A DNA stretch of 64,000 bases from assembly GCF_008831285.2 (NCBI RefSeq), contig NC_045139.1:2922704-2986703 (forward strand), read 5' to 3'. The DNA comes from Nymphaea colorata (Eukaryota > Streptophyta > Magnoliopsida > Nymphaeales > Nymphaeaceae). Each line of letters opens with the position of its first letter. Within the stretch, counting starts at the first letter, position 1. Below, one piece after another: positions 27,572-39,700 of this stretch. The translations under genes and the position numbers were made by a program. Under the pieces are notes generated by a model. The model worked only from the letters and a program-made list of their open reading frames with translations. It did not search any database and was not told the DNA's origin.

Positions 27572-30500
27572 CTCCCCGCACGCACTGGCACTGGCATCAA
27601 CACCCTGCACCGTGTGACACAGTATGCAGTTCTTCTCATCTTGGTAATATATGCATTTCTTTTCAGCTTTGCCATTGCAGATTTGTCTAGGGACCTGAAC
27701 AGGTTGAGCTTGGATCAGTCAGGTCTCTTCAACTGACCTGACCAGATGATCACTAAAGAGGTCTGAGCCAATGTTTTAAAACCCAGTGACTGGGGACACG
27801 ATTCAGTTGTTCTCGGCTTGTGACTTGGTGACTTGAACTGGGTTATGTTAACTTTTTTTTTTTAGAAAAAACAATATATAACTGGTCTTTAAACATAAAA
27901 AGTAACAAGCACAGATCCTGTTATCTTCGAGGTGTCAATCAGATCAGGCTGCATCCTGCAAAAGGATGTGGGCCTTGCCAAACTAATTGGATTGGTTAAC
28001 AAGGTTCTGGAGCCTCGTTAAGGGTCATACACAGAAGGTCATTCCAGGGGATTTGTTCTTCAACAATGTTGAATGTGGATTACATTTTTCCAACATAAAA
28101 AGTAACAAGCACCTACTGAAGCAGTCAGGGTGCTTGATAAAAATGTAATCTGTACCCACATTTTTATTGTCAGAGTACTTGTATCTTTAATAAAGTAACA
28201 AACAAACTTATATTTAATATGTATCAACTATAAACAACAATAAAATACTGAAGCATGAAGTAAGACGAGTCACCTTACTGAGTTGACTCGTTAGGGGGAC
28301 AAGCCGAGCTCCTCTCGGCAAGTTTTTAAACGTTGTTCTAGGCATTGCTCAACCCTCACTTAAATTTGAATAAGCAAATAAATAATTCTAATATGAGTCT
28401 TCCTGTGTGGTCAGAATTTTATTAGGCTGATATCTGAGCTATACTGCTATATGCATATTTCTTACTATACCATTGTATTCAAGATACTTATTGCTAGTAT
28501 ATCTCTATGCAATTGTCTCTTCTTGCTAAGTATGCATCTGAAAGTCGTTAAACCTTTTCCTTGTATCCTTCTACTAGTGGCATTTCACCCGGTGCTCATG
28601 GTAATTTTATAATGTTTTATATGTGATAAAGAGCCAGTTTCTTGCATGGTAGAGATTTGGTGAGTTAGATGTTCAGGCTATACCCATGGATTTTTCCTGG
28701 ATAATGAGAACATCTTCTTCTTGTTACTGTTTTCTGCAGGCATATGCACTGTTAGCAGAGTATGTCATGAAAGAAGATTCAACAGTCCGTATTGGTGCAA
28801 TTATGGGTCTTGGTCTGGCTTATGCAGGATCTCAGAAGGATGAGGTGAATCTGTTGGAAACATCATTGCTTTCTGTTCTGCTTATTGTCATTTAAACAAT
28901 GAATTGGTCAATTCTCCACATTGATATTTATATTTCTTAAAAGAATATTTTCTTGAAATCTGCAGATTCTTCGGCTTTTGTCACCAATCTTAACTGATTC
29001 TAAAGTGCCAATCGATGTCATAGCATTTAGTGCAATTTCCCTTGGATTAATCTATGTGGGTTCGTGTAATGATGAGGTTGCTCAGTCAATAATTCTTGCT
29101 TTAATGGAGCGAGAGACTGAACTTGGTGAACCTTTGGCTCGGTTTTTATCTCTGGGTCTGGGCCTTCTCTACCTAGGGAAGCAGGTAAAGGACTTTGACA
29201 TATTGTATTTTCTTTGTCAAAATAGTCAAATTTTTTCATCCTTGTGCTTTGTGATTTCAACAGGTGTGTCCTTTCAAAATGTCTGCTTTAATGATTTTTG
29301 TGGTTGATTGCACTTTGTGTTAATCTTAAGATTCGGTTGAGGGCATCCATGAATTTGTCTGGAACAGGATAATGTTGATGCTACACTTGAAGTTGCGAAG
29401 ACCCTGAATGAAAGAATATCCAGATATTGTCAAGTGACCCTCATGTCTTGTGCCTTTGCTGGGACAGGGAATGTTCTGAAGGTCTTCCTTCATGCTTAAT
29501 TCTACTGTGAACCATATAATACTTCATAAACAGAAATAACTTTTGTCTTCATGCAGGTGCAAAGTCTTCTTGGACTATGTTCAGAGCATCTTGAAAAGGG
29601 TGAAATTCATCAGGGACCTGCTGTTCTTGGAATTGCCATGGTTGCAATGGCTGAGGAATTGGGACTTGAGATGGCAATTCGCTCGTTGGAACATCTACTA
29701 CAATATGGTGAACAGAACATTCGTAGGGCTGTGCCTTTGGCTCTTGGTTTGCTCTGCATGTCCAATCCTAAGGTGATCTATTTTCTGCCAATTTGTGCAT
29801 CTAATAGCTTTTCGAGTCCAAGTAGCAAAACATATGATTTATTTTGTTGGATGTTGCTAGGTTAATGTTATGGATACACTAAGCAGACTAAGCCATGACA
29901 CAGACACAGAAGTAGCCATGGTAAGTTCTTTTGTTCTGGGTCATCACAGGAGCTATGTACCATTTGCATCTCTGTCCAATTCTCTCTGGAAAGAATATTA
30001 TCAACTGATAATGATATTTACTGTGCAACTACCTCATTCCCATGTAAACATATGCTTCGTAGTTGCAAAATGCAAATTTATCCATACAAATGTTATTTCA
30101 GGCAGTGCCAAAGAGTTAGATTCCGAGTCCTATACTGAGAAGCTTAGGCCATGATCCTGTTAGTTGTGTCACTACCTGATAGCTTGCTCTGCAACTATCC
30201 AACTTCTCGTCATCTTTCTTTGATTAAGATTGTATGCTACCTTTAACATGTGTACTACAAAGTTTCATGCAGTCTAAGTACCTATTTTCTTTCAAAACTG
30301 CCACCCTTCTTAACTATTCTGTTCATGTTGCAGGCTGCAATCATATCTTTAGGTTTAATAGGTGCAGGAACTAACAATGCTCGTATAGCTGGGATGCTAC
30401 GTAATCTTTCAAGTTATTACTATAAAGAGGCCAGCCTTCTATTTTGTGTATGCTTCTCATCTTTCTGTCAACTTGCTCTTGCAAGAGATTTTCAAAATGT

Positions 30501-31796
30501 CGTGCTATTGTTATTTCACTTTTTATGATAATTTTCATATTTTATTTTTACACAATGTGTAGGTACGCATTGCTCAAGGACTTGTACACCTCGGAAAGGG
30601 TTTATTGACACTTGCTCCTTATCATTCTGATCGATTTTTACTTTCTCAGTAAGCATGTTTCTTTACTCGAACTCAAGTGGCCTGCTAAAATCAGTTGCTG
30701 AGCCATCGTTGGTGCCCAGTTCCATCGATGTCTTGAAATTCTTTGACTATATCATTTCTGTACAAATGAATTTTCTCTTCTATTGGTTAAGGTCTTGTTT
30801 TTTCTTTTTCATTTGAATCCATGACTTGTCCCCGAGTTTTTTCTTTGCTTTTGAAGTTCATTGTTCTATGGGCATTCTTATTCTGCAAAAAGTAAGGTTT
30901 TTTCATGCAAAGGAAAAAATTAACAGAGTTGCTTATAATTGGGAAAAAAATTAATATAGTTGCTTATAATTGGGAAAAATTAATTATTTTGAATGTTTCT
31001 CACTTGAATGGTTGTATTTTTTACAGCTCTGCAATCGCTGGAATAATAACCCTTCTCCATGCTTGTCTGGATATGAAATCCATTGTGCTGGGGAAATACC
31101 ATTACGTTCTCTATTATCTTGTTCTGGCGATGCAGGTTCTGACTGTGACATAATGAACGCTTCTTTTGCTGTGCTGGTATACGTTTTGAGGTTTGATAAA
31201 CTGCTTGTCTCTTTTGCAGCCACGGATGTTGATGGCAGTTGATGAACACCTGAAGCCCCTCTCAGTGCCGGTCCGAGTTGGTCAGGCTGTTGATGTAGTT
31301 GGTCAGGCTGGTCGGCCAAAGACAATCACAGGATTCCAGACACATTCAACTCCAGTCCTGCTAGCTGCGGGTGATAGAGCAGAATTGGCAACAGAAAAGT
31401 AAGGATATTAAACATTTTTATCTTTTCAGATTGTTCAACAGTTGCCCTATTGTCTTATGTTTGTGTGAATGTCTTGGATAGTTAATTATCCACCAGTGGT
31501 TCACATACTCCCACCAACTATTCTCTGAGGTTTATTTATTCATGAAGAGCAAAAGCTACTATTTGTATTGGTATTCAACTCCTATTGAGCGATCAATAGA
31601 CACAATTTTTATTGACGCTCTGGTATGGCATGCATGGACGGGACCTGATTGGTGACACTGCAAATTGGCTTTTGTTTTTTCACTGCTTGACGATTATCTT
31701 CTTTGGTGGTAATTGTTTTGCAGGTATCTTCCGCTTTCATCTGTTCTGGAGGGTTTCGTGATCTTAAAAGAGAACCCTGAATACTCTGGCCAATAA
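17197..31796 (+). CDS. RPN1: 26S proteasome regulatory subunit RPN1 (non-ATPase subunit 2)
   Basis: Scaffold of the proteasome base. It contacts the ATPase ring and docks ubiquitin receptors and the UBP6 deubiquitinase. Exons: 17197-17301, 17455-17555, 18810-18930, 19016-19075, 20649-20716, 20844-20886, 21617-21682, 21927-21965, 22040-22122, 24378-24492, 24636-24710, 25850-26011, 26828-26935, 27015-27119, 27192-27332, 28740-28844, 28966-29184, 29368-29481, 29557-29772, 29861-29920, 30334-30447, 30563-30648, 31027-31135, 31220-31398, 31724-31796. They total 2667 nt and give 888 aa, against about 891 in Arabidopsis RPN1a. Every junction keeps frame. The N-terminus is Lys/Glu-rich ([11 protein letters not shown]). 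Residues from about 400 to 760 hold the proteasome/cyclosome repeats, for example [29 protein letters not shown] and [16 protein letters not shown]. The C-terminal stretch [19 protein letters not shown] is near-invariant. An AATAAA overlaps the stop codon. Confidence 0.97.
19338..20263. mobile_element. 926-bp TIR element in RPN1 intron 4
   Basis: Flanked by exact 9-bp duplications tccatatac (19329-19337 and 20264-20272). The ends are inverted: ctatgttgttaaggcacc against the complement of gtcaccttgacaaaata. Subterminal regions are rich in cctaggcg-type palindromes and the middle is AT-rich. A 9-bp duplication suggests a Mutator-like origin, although the ends also resemble hAT MITEs. No transposase frame. 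Confidence 0.75.
22158..22500. repeat. AT-rich repeat with cacgttttt motifs in RPN1 intron 9
   Basis: Contains many aaaacgtg and cacgtttttt stretches and repeated gggtataatatg. Its style resembles the repeats at 15.6-16.5 kb. I could not define its ends. Confidence 0.35.
23359..24100. mobile_element. 742-bp hAT-like MITE in RPN1 intron 9
   Basis: Begins caatgttat and ends ataacattg, a perfect 9-bp inverted pair. It is flanked by exact 8-bp duplications ctttcagt (23351-23358 and 24101-24108). Both subterminal parts are crowded with cgtatcg/cgatacg motifs, densest at 23945-24060, where overlapping palindromes such as atcgcacgatacggg alternate. No transposase frame. Confidence 0.85.
27505..27569. 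repeat. (AT)n microsatellite in RPN1 intron 15
   Basis: About 32 AT repeats. Confidence 0.97.
27769..28335. mobile_element. Degraded hAT-like MITE in RPN1 intron 15
   Basis: Left end caatgttttaaaacccag and right end agtttttaaacgttg form an imperfect inverted pair. Flanks gtctgagc and ttctaggc are a possible 8-bp duplication with three mismatches. Interior motifs (gactcg, gtgactt) recur near both ends. Older than the neighbouring element in intron 9. Confidence 0.5.
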
Positions 31797-32519
31797 AACT
31801 TGTGAGAGGAACAGCACGATTTTTCTGGTGAGAGGCTGCATCCAGGGACATTTCCAAGAAGGCAGCTTGTTTCAAACTGATGCAATGGCGTCTGCAGAAT
31901 CCAATCATTCTATCACCACAAGCTAATCGCCACGGTTTCATTGCTTCTCGAGTATTGCGTTGTTTTCCTGGCTTTGCAGATACCAAATGATCGAGTTCTG
32001 GCAGTGCTACCTGCCATGTTAGCTATTGCATCCGCACCACCACCAGTCGGCTGTTATGTCTTTTTAAGAATGAGAGTTGCCTGATCAGAACAAGTTGCAA
32101 TTTCTGCCTGCTCAGAACAAATTACGTGTTCGTGACCGGTCATGCCAAGTCTTGGATAATGAATGTTGTGTATAAGATATGTTCCATTTTGCTCGAGTTC
32201 CTCTTGTTTTCCTTTCCCAGTATAGATTTTCAGTTTATTTCGGACCATTGCTATAAGAGCTTCATAGACCTACTTTGCGGATTGGCTTGATGTAGGGGTA
32301 CAAAATGGATCGGATCGGGATCGATTACATGGGCATCGGGTTGGATACGCTGTTGGTATACAAAACGGAACCTCAAGTCTGAAACAAAAACTGCCTTCAA
32401 GTTGGTGCTCTGGACTTCAGGTGTATCTCTCCGTTTGCTATGAAACCAAAGAATGCGGACAAACAAGGCTCGTAATCGTGCAACTCTTGGGTTTTATTTG
32501 GCCAACATAAACATGGTCA

Positions 32520-32953
32520 GATACCCTCGTCGTTGAGCAAAATCCTTGCCCCAGGCCATAAGGCAAATGGTATTGTTTAGGGCAAATCGACTGGGTTTTC
32601 CATCTCAGGCCCCAGTAGTAACCTTCGTGTCTGGACGGTCATTGCTAAACGATGGCGCCGAGGGCATGAAGGGTTCATGTATGGTGTTTCTAGGGTTGGA
32701 AGCGGATGATTCACCGCTTGTAACCGTTTTTACTACAAAGAACAAGACAGGGGCATCTTTGTGCATATCTTACAAATCAAAAGTGTTGGTGTCAGCTATT
32801 TTTTGCTAAACACTCTATCCGGTGGGAACCTGCTTGGGGTTCGGTCCCATTGTTCACAAAAAATGAGGCTGTACCTATGTCACCTATTGCGGGTGCCAGT
32901 GCCAGAACGGGAGAACGGGACATTAAAAAAAAAGCAGGTGTGACGAGGGTATT
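32520..32953. mobile_element. Possible 434-bp TIR element
   Basis: An exact 11-bp inverted pair, ataccctcgtc at 32520-32530 and gacgagggtat at 32943-32953, bounds a block that is less AT-rich than its surroundings. No convincing target-site duplication was found, so this is tentative. Confidence 0.35.
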
Positions 32954-33713
32954 TTATTATTGTTATTATTTTTAATTTATTATATATATAACATAATTAC
33001 AATTTAGTTATTAATGTATATAACATACCAATAATTGTATTGCATAGGAAAATATCAAAACAATATATATTATTTAAGTAATTTAGTAATATGACATTTT
33101 AATTGGGCTCGGGTGTGAGTCGGAGTCGCACTCATGTCTGGTGTGCACCCGACTCAATGCGAACTCCGGTGCGGCCGGTGCGGCAGTAAAATAGAAAAGT
33201 CCAGTGACTTAGCAATGTACAAATCCATAGCTGTTCTTGCCTGTAGCATTGGACGGTTTCTCCTCAATGAAAAGATACGGGTGAGATGATTCTGGGTATT
33301 TCGGTTCTGAATTGATCTCTTCCGGCCTTTCAAAATGCCTCTAGAACGCATTCGTCGGACCTTATAAATTCATTATTGTGGACCCAACAAAAGGTTAGTG
33401 TATTCCTATGATATAACAGATCCATATATTTGGGCCCACTGCAAAAATATTCAGGTGAAAACTAAGATCTCAGCAATGGCGCAACCCCTACCTGATCTTC
33501 CGGACGTCTCCATCCTTTTCTGTTTCCCATGCTGACTGATACCAAAAGAAGGGAGGAAAGGTTGAAAATTAGCAAAACATAATAAGACGTAATGAATACG
33601 AACTCTGGCTAATACCCACTTGCGTGGCTGTTCAGAACAAGTCTATCGAGGAAAAGTCATCATATCCTTCGCCTTGGACTTTCGAGCAACAAACAGCAAG
33701 CAAATTCATGTAC

Positions 33714-33801
33714 GTTGTTGATGGATGAACACGGTTCATGTGTTTGAATGTAAACATGCAAGCGTGTGGTGCCATATTCAAACATTTTGTTTTATCTTGC
33801 A

Positions 33802-33846
<45 letters not shown>

Positions 33847-33994
33847 GAAACTGTATTTAGGTGAGCATAATCGGACTTGTTAAGGATGACAATCAGCGTT
33901 GACGGATGAACATGGTTCATGTGTTTGAATGTGTTTATGCAAGTGTGTGGTGCCATTTTCAAACATTTCGTTTTATAATGAGAGAGAGAGAGAG
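33714..33994. repeat. Direct repeat with GA microsatellites
   Basis: The segment ggatgaacacggttcatgtg plus about 80 following bases (from 33722) recurs as ggatgaacatggttcatgtg (from 33903). Each copy ends in a (GA)n tract: about 18 units at 33806-33841 and 7 units at 33979-33994. Confidence 0.85.
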
Positions 33995-34636
33995 TATTGT
34001 ATCATTTGTGATTAAGTCATCCATGTAAGCTTAATATATTGCATTAAATTCATTTTTGACTTGTATAAACTAGTGCAAATCACTTCAGCTAATGTTTCTG
34101 CTTCACAAACTAGTTGTTGCAGTATAGCAGCATAAAAAATGCCATCAAGACACTGACAAGGCTGTTAGGACTTGATACAAACCATCATTAAGATTTAAAC
34201 ATAAAGTCTGTCCACATTGCTGGATATGTGAAACAATGAAATAGCCTAGTCTCAATCGAGCACAAATGGTAAATGAGCCATTTTCTTGTCCGTTAAATGG
34301 TCTACTTTTTCTTTAGTAGTTCGAGTTCCGAGGAAACCATACTCGGGGCGGGAGACTCTGTCGCTAGATCAGCAGTATAGAACCCTAAGTAGTCTCTTTT
34401 CCTCAAGAGCATATGCATGCTTTGGCCTAAGGAGTTATACTCATGAGAACTGAACAAATGAATGTCCTTATACCAGCTGCTACCTCAACTGATATGCCAA
34501 ATTTCTTCAGAGGCAAATGGCTCATTGTCTTTGCAAGCATCCAATCAATGCCAATCACTCTGTTTGTGACTCATTTGTCACCATGAATAAAGTACCGTGC
34601 ACCCAAATAGAGATGCTAACAGCATCAGTTGCGTAG

Positions 34637-35268
34637 AGCATCCGTTGGATCAAGTTATTTTACAAAAGATCATGGTATTTTTACTGCCAAAATTTTGATG
34701 TTACTAGGACTGTGAATCGATAGCTGTGAAAGCACATCTACACCTAAGAAATGATTGACTTAATATATGCTTCGCTAATAATCACTCTTTCAGATTATGT
34801 TTGAAAGATTAGCTTTGAATCAAGTTGTTTTTAAGAAAAATGATGATTATTCTATCATCAAAATTTTGTCGTTATGAGAGAGCCATTCATTTTTTCTTAT
34901 AAAAACACTATTAAAACCTAAAATACACGTTTTGCATCAACTAATTCTTACTACCATATTGGTAAGGTAAGATTTTAAAAACGAACACTTTAAATATCAT
35001 ATTAAAAAGGTCTAGTTTTTGTCTCTGACCTATTTGGTTTCTATCAATCACTTATATGCATACACACACACACACAAACCATTTTTTAGGTTTTAATAGT
35101 GTTTTTATAATAAACACAAATGAATGGCTCTCATAATCTTTGACTATAATCAATAAAGGCCTAACATTCCTGCAGGTTTGCATAAGAATGGCTCTTATAA
35201 CATCAACATTTAGATAATAAAAAAGTCAACATTTTTTATAAAAACAGCTTGATTCAAAGCATGTTATA
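34637..35268. repeat. Nested direct and inverted repeat cluster
   Basis: The unit agctttgaatcaagttgttt (from 34811) followed by gagagccattcatt and acactattaaaacctaaa (to about 34925) reappears in reverse complement at 35079-35138 and 35180-35268. A third, diverged direct copy (ggatcaagttattttac...) starts near 34647. The whole could fold into a long imperfect hairpin, as foldback MITEs do. Confidence 0.65.
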
Positions 35269-35990
35269 TATCAAAATAATTTTTATAAATATATTGAGAT
35301 GTTTACATTTTATTTAAAATAAATTTTTAGCAAAAAATTAGAGGGTCTAATTTTCATATACATGACCTAAGTGTCCAATGAGTAGGATCCAGACATTAGA
35401 TTAAGAACAAAAATTAGATAATTTAAATATGTTTTTTTTTTAATCTAACGTTACCGATATGATCTTAATAATCTATAGTTTGATGCAAAACAAATACTAA
35501 GTTGATCACTTTTTTTGGATTGTAATAAGCATTCTTGTAATAAAAAAAATGAATGGTTCCCACAAAACAGTGGCAGAGCAAGAAATTTTTTTTGGAGGGG
35601 CATTGTTCACATATTTTCATGTCTGAAGCAAATATTTATAGATATTCATTTAAAAATAAAGAAACTTTCAAACTCTGGTGTGGGCAATATGTTCTCCCAC
35701 CTCTGCCCCAATATCAACATTTTGATAATATAAAATTTTATATTTTCTTAAAAGTTCAAATCAAATAATTTTTATATCAAATTAGTTTTCATAATAGCAT
35801 GTTCACATTTTATTTAAAATAATTTTAGTGACGAATTAAAGGGTCTGGCTTTGTTCTTGATGTAACGATTTGGTTTCTACCAATCTCTCTTTTTTATATA
35901 CATATAATAGAAACTGACATTTTTCTACCAGTCATTTATTATACATCCAACTCTATGTGTAACAGGTCCAAGCCTTTAAACAGCCAAAAG

Positions 35991-36040
35991 ACACACACAC
36001 ACACAAAAAGACACACACAGACACACACATATACATATAC

Positions 36041-36085
<45 letters not shown>
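35991..36085. repeat. Compound (AC)n and (AT)n simple repeat
   Basis: Runs of acacacac, then atacatatac, then about 22 AT units. Confidence 0.9.
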
Positions 36086-36089
<4 letters not shown>

Positions 36090-36619
36090 GAGAACATAGC
36101 AGATCTGATATGAGAATCGCCATTACCGTCATTTCAAAGAAATCACATTAAGGAGATTCTCCTTTAAGTTACAAATGTAAAAACCAACTTCTTTTTTTCA
36201 GAAGTAAATAGTTAAAGAAAACTTTGCATCTTCTTTTAAGAGCATTGTACCTCTATGTTGACATTTTATTTCATTTTTCATTCGATCTTAGAATCAATCA
36301 AATTCTTATTCAATTCCTTGTTAGACATATAAAACCCACATCATCCACCGAATGTTATCCAATTAAAACAGTCAACTTTGTTCATATTTTCAAACTGAAT
36401 TTGGACATTTATACTTCTTGTGCACCCACATGACATCTGTAACTCTCACGCTGCAGCTATCGCCATTTTTCTTTTTTCGGCAAACAATTATTGAATATTG
36501 AATGATGCTTGAAAGGCTCCAAAGCGGCAACTGCTTCGTCAAAATGCTATAAGCGGTCATTGGGTTCTCGTCCAGGAGTTCATAATGCCATGAATGAAGA
36601 TGGCAGCTGCAGTGCGTGC

Positions 36620-36680
<61 letters not shown>

Positions 36681-36701
36681 GAGACAGTGAGAGAGAGAGA
36701 G
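36620..36701. repeat. (GA)n microsatellite in the 5' leader of SABATH 1
   Basis: About 27 GA units, then a short interruption and a second GA tract that runs directly into the start codon. Confidence 0.95.
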
Positions 36702-39700
36702 ATGGGCAAAGAAGCAACTGTCATGGTTGGTGGGCATGGCCAGAACAGCTACATGCACAATTCCATTCACCAAGTACGTAATCAGATTCTCAGAAACCTT
36801 TCATTCTGGTGTAATCCATTCTGTTTTTTTCTCTTGTCCATTTTCTTGTTTGATTAATAGGTTAGAGATATCTTAGTGTCAAATTCTTAGACCAAACAGT
36901 GAATAGAGAGCAGTTGTTGGCTAGCTTGACGATCGAGTTCGGCCTAGGAAATTTTCCTTCTTGATGTCCCACAACATCGGAAAAATTTTCGTTCGTGGTG
37001 GTATAAATCCAAACATTTTCCCACTTGGTAATTCGTTTATGGGGCGTTTGATTAGTGTCGAAAAGAATTCGGGAGTCATGTTTTTTGCGGTGAATTCCAA
37101 CTACAAGCGCACCACCCTACAACTGTCACGGTTTAAACGCAGAAGAAAAATTTAGGACAGCCTTAGATAAATCCAACCTAATTACCACACACCTTCATCA
37201 AAGGTCATCCATAAAATAATTTCTCATGCTATAAAAAAAAAAACTTTCTTTTTCATGAAAAGTATATACATGACCGAGTTTGTTATTTACCTGCGTTAAA
37301 GATATATAAATTCTCTTTTAATTGTTTTCTGTTTAATTTCATATCTTCATGGTTTTTCCTGTTTGGGATGACCATATTTTCCACAGTAAAGAAATAATCA
37401 CTGTTGGAGATGAGAGTAGCAGATTATCCGAGAGAAGTTGGGATTAAAAGGTTCATCTGATGAATGAACGGTGAAAATTTAATCCGTGACGAACGTGGAT
37501 TCTCTCCGAAGAGTCCTTCTTCCTTTTCTTTTTGACAATTCAAGCAAAAGGTCACCTGTGCATATTTTCTTCTGCGAAAGTTCATCTGTTACCGGCCTAA
37601 AGGACGAGTCGGACAAGAGCTCCATCCGTCCATTTGGCAATAATCCTTTAAGTAGAAGGGGGTCATGACTACTTTCAATCTTTGAGAAGTATTTCTTGGT
37701 ATAAACTGGCAGAGATCTGCTTACCTGCAGTTTGGTTATGTGAAAAAGAGTTCTTACCATTCATCCGTTACTGGCCTAAAGGACGAGTAGGGCAAAAGCT
37801 TCATCCGTCCATTTGGCATTAATCCTTTAAGTAGAAGGGGGCCATGATTACTTTCAATCTTTGAGATGTATTTCTTGGTATAAACTGGCAGAGATCTGCT
37901 TACCTGCAGTTTGGTTATGTGAAAAAGAGTTCTTACCATTCATCCGTTACTGGCCTAAAGGACGAGTAGGGCAAAAGCTTCATCCGTCCATTTGGCATTA
38001 ATCCTTTAAGTAGAAGGAGGTCATGACTACTTTCATTCTTTGAGAAGTATCTTTTGCTGTAAACTGGCAGAGATCTGCTTACCCGCAGTTTGGTTATATG
38101 AAAAAGTGTTCCAACCATGAATTCAAAAACACATATACTTGTCTTGCTATCAAAGATGCTTTCCATATTTCTAGAATCAAAAAGCTCTTGCTGCAAAAGG
38201 GATCTTTGCCAATGAATACACTTGAAGTACTATCTATCTGTAAAGCAATTACTGAAAAATTTTCCAGACGTCCGTGATGAGTTTGACCGTAAGTGGCAAC
38301 CTGAAGGATCATCGTGATGAAAGTATGTATAAATGATCCCACATATAAGTTGAAACAGAATTGTTTATGACACCATCCTTGGTTCTTTAATGGCTTCTAA
38401 TTTCCTAAGCAAGCATCCAAAAAATATCAAATTGATCGAATTCAAACTGACAGCAAAAAAACGTATGCGTATAGTTCTCAGCTGATTAATCAGTTCTACA
38501 TGTGCTTTTGGTCCATGAATGGGCATGCCAACAAATATTTGGCTTAATCTATAATGTAATATATGCAGCAAACCTGCTAAATGATAGGGCGCTAACTTGA
38601 TTAGTATTTCTAGGCTCCATGAATAAAGTTAAAAAAGAAAGAAGTTTATGTAAAGCTACGCGTGATCAGATTTTCCGTTTTTCCTTCTGCTTTTTTCTGA
38701 GCACTTTTCCTCCTAGCGCAAAAAGAAGAAAAGAAGGAAGAAAGAAAATGGTGTAAACAATACACCAATTCTCTCTCTTTTCTGTTTTTAAGTTCTTTCG
38801 TCGAAACACTATAATTCAGCTGCAACTAATGAATCAACTGCTCCTAAAATTCTTGCAGAGGACCAGGTACGACACTGTAGTGAACATGGTGGAAGAGGTG
38901 ATCCATGAAAGGCTTCATATCCCAACTAAAGGAGGCACCATTCGAGTTGCTGATTTGGGCTGTTCAGTAGGACCCAACACCCTTCACTCAATGCAGACTG
39001 TTCTAGACGCCATTGGTGCCAAGATCAAGAGATCATCTTTCTCTCAAGATCATGGCCGAAATTACGAATTCCAAGTCTCTTTCAATGATCGAATAGGAAA
39101 CGATTTCAACACCCTCTTTGAGTTCCTCCCACCAAATCGCCAATACTTTGTAGCAGCGGTGCCTGGTTCGTTCTACTCACGCCTGTTTCCTCAGAACTCG
39201 ATTCACTATTTCAATTCTTCCCTGGCGCTACACTGGCTGTCCAGGGCGCCGAGTGGATTGCTCAACAAGGGAAGGGTGCATTTACACGGTGGGGGCGCTG
39301 AAGCAGTGGCGGCCTATGAAGGCCAGTTCAGGGCAGACATGGCTGCCTTCTTAGAGGCCAGGGCGGTGGAGCTGGTGCCGGGAGGACTCCTTGTGATGCT
39401 GTTTGTCTGTCGCCATGACTGGATGGATGCTGATGCACCACGCCATGACATGTGGTTCCCTCACATAGAGTCCATCCTTCGAGAATTGGTGGCTGAGGTA
39501 AGAACAACTTTTGGGCTCATAATCAAATGTTTTTGTACATATATTTTGCTAAGATTATTTGTATACAATTATAGTTGGGATTTTCTTTGTCTTAAAATAC
39601 TAGCCTTAATATCTTATGTATGCATGTTGCCTCTATTCTTGAGAGAACCTTGTGGACACACACTCAGAAAATGTTTCCCAAACTGGATGATATATACTTC

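Larger units (their letters stand above)
31797..36547. other. Intergenic region between RPN1 and the SABATH cluster
   Basis: Begins with the RPN1 3' flank. Apart from the repeats listed separately, I see only short open frames with no recognisable product. Confidence 0.6.

Noticed and set aside
36390..36773. Long minus-strand Ser/Leu frame opposite the GA repeat
   Set aside because: Created by the microsatellite.
37479..38196. Repeated units considered as a CRISPR array or gene family
   Set aside because: Three adjacent 179-bp copies without spacers in a plant intron; the minus-strand frames simply repeat with the units.
38829..38858. ATG at 38829 as start of SABATH 1
   Set aside because: It lies in intron 1 upstream of a clear acceptor. 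The true first exon with the family N-terminus is at 36702-36773.
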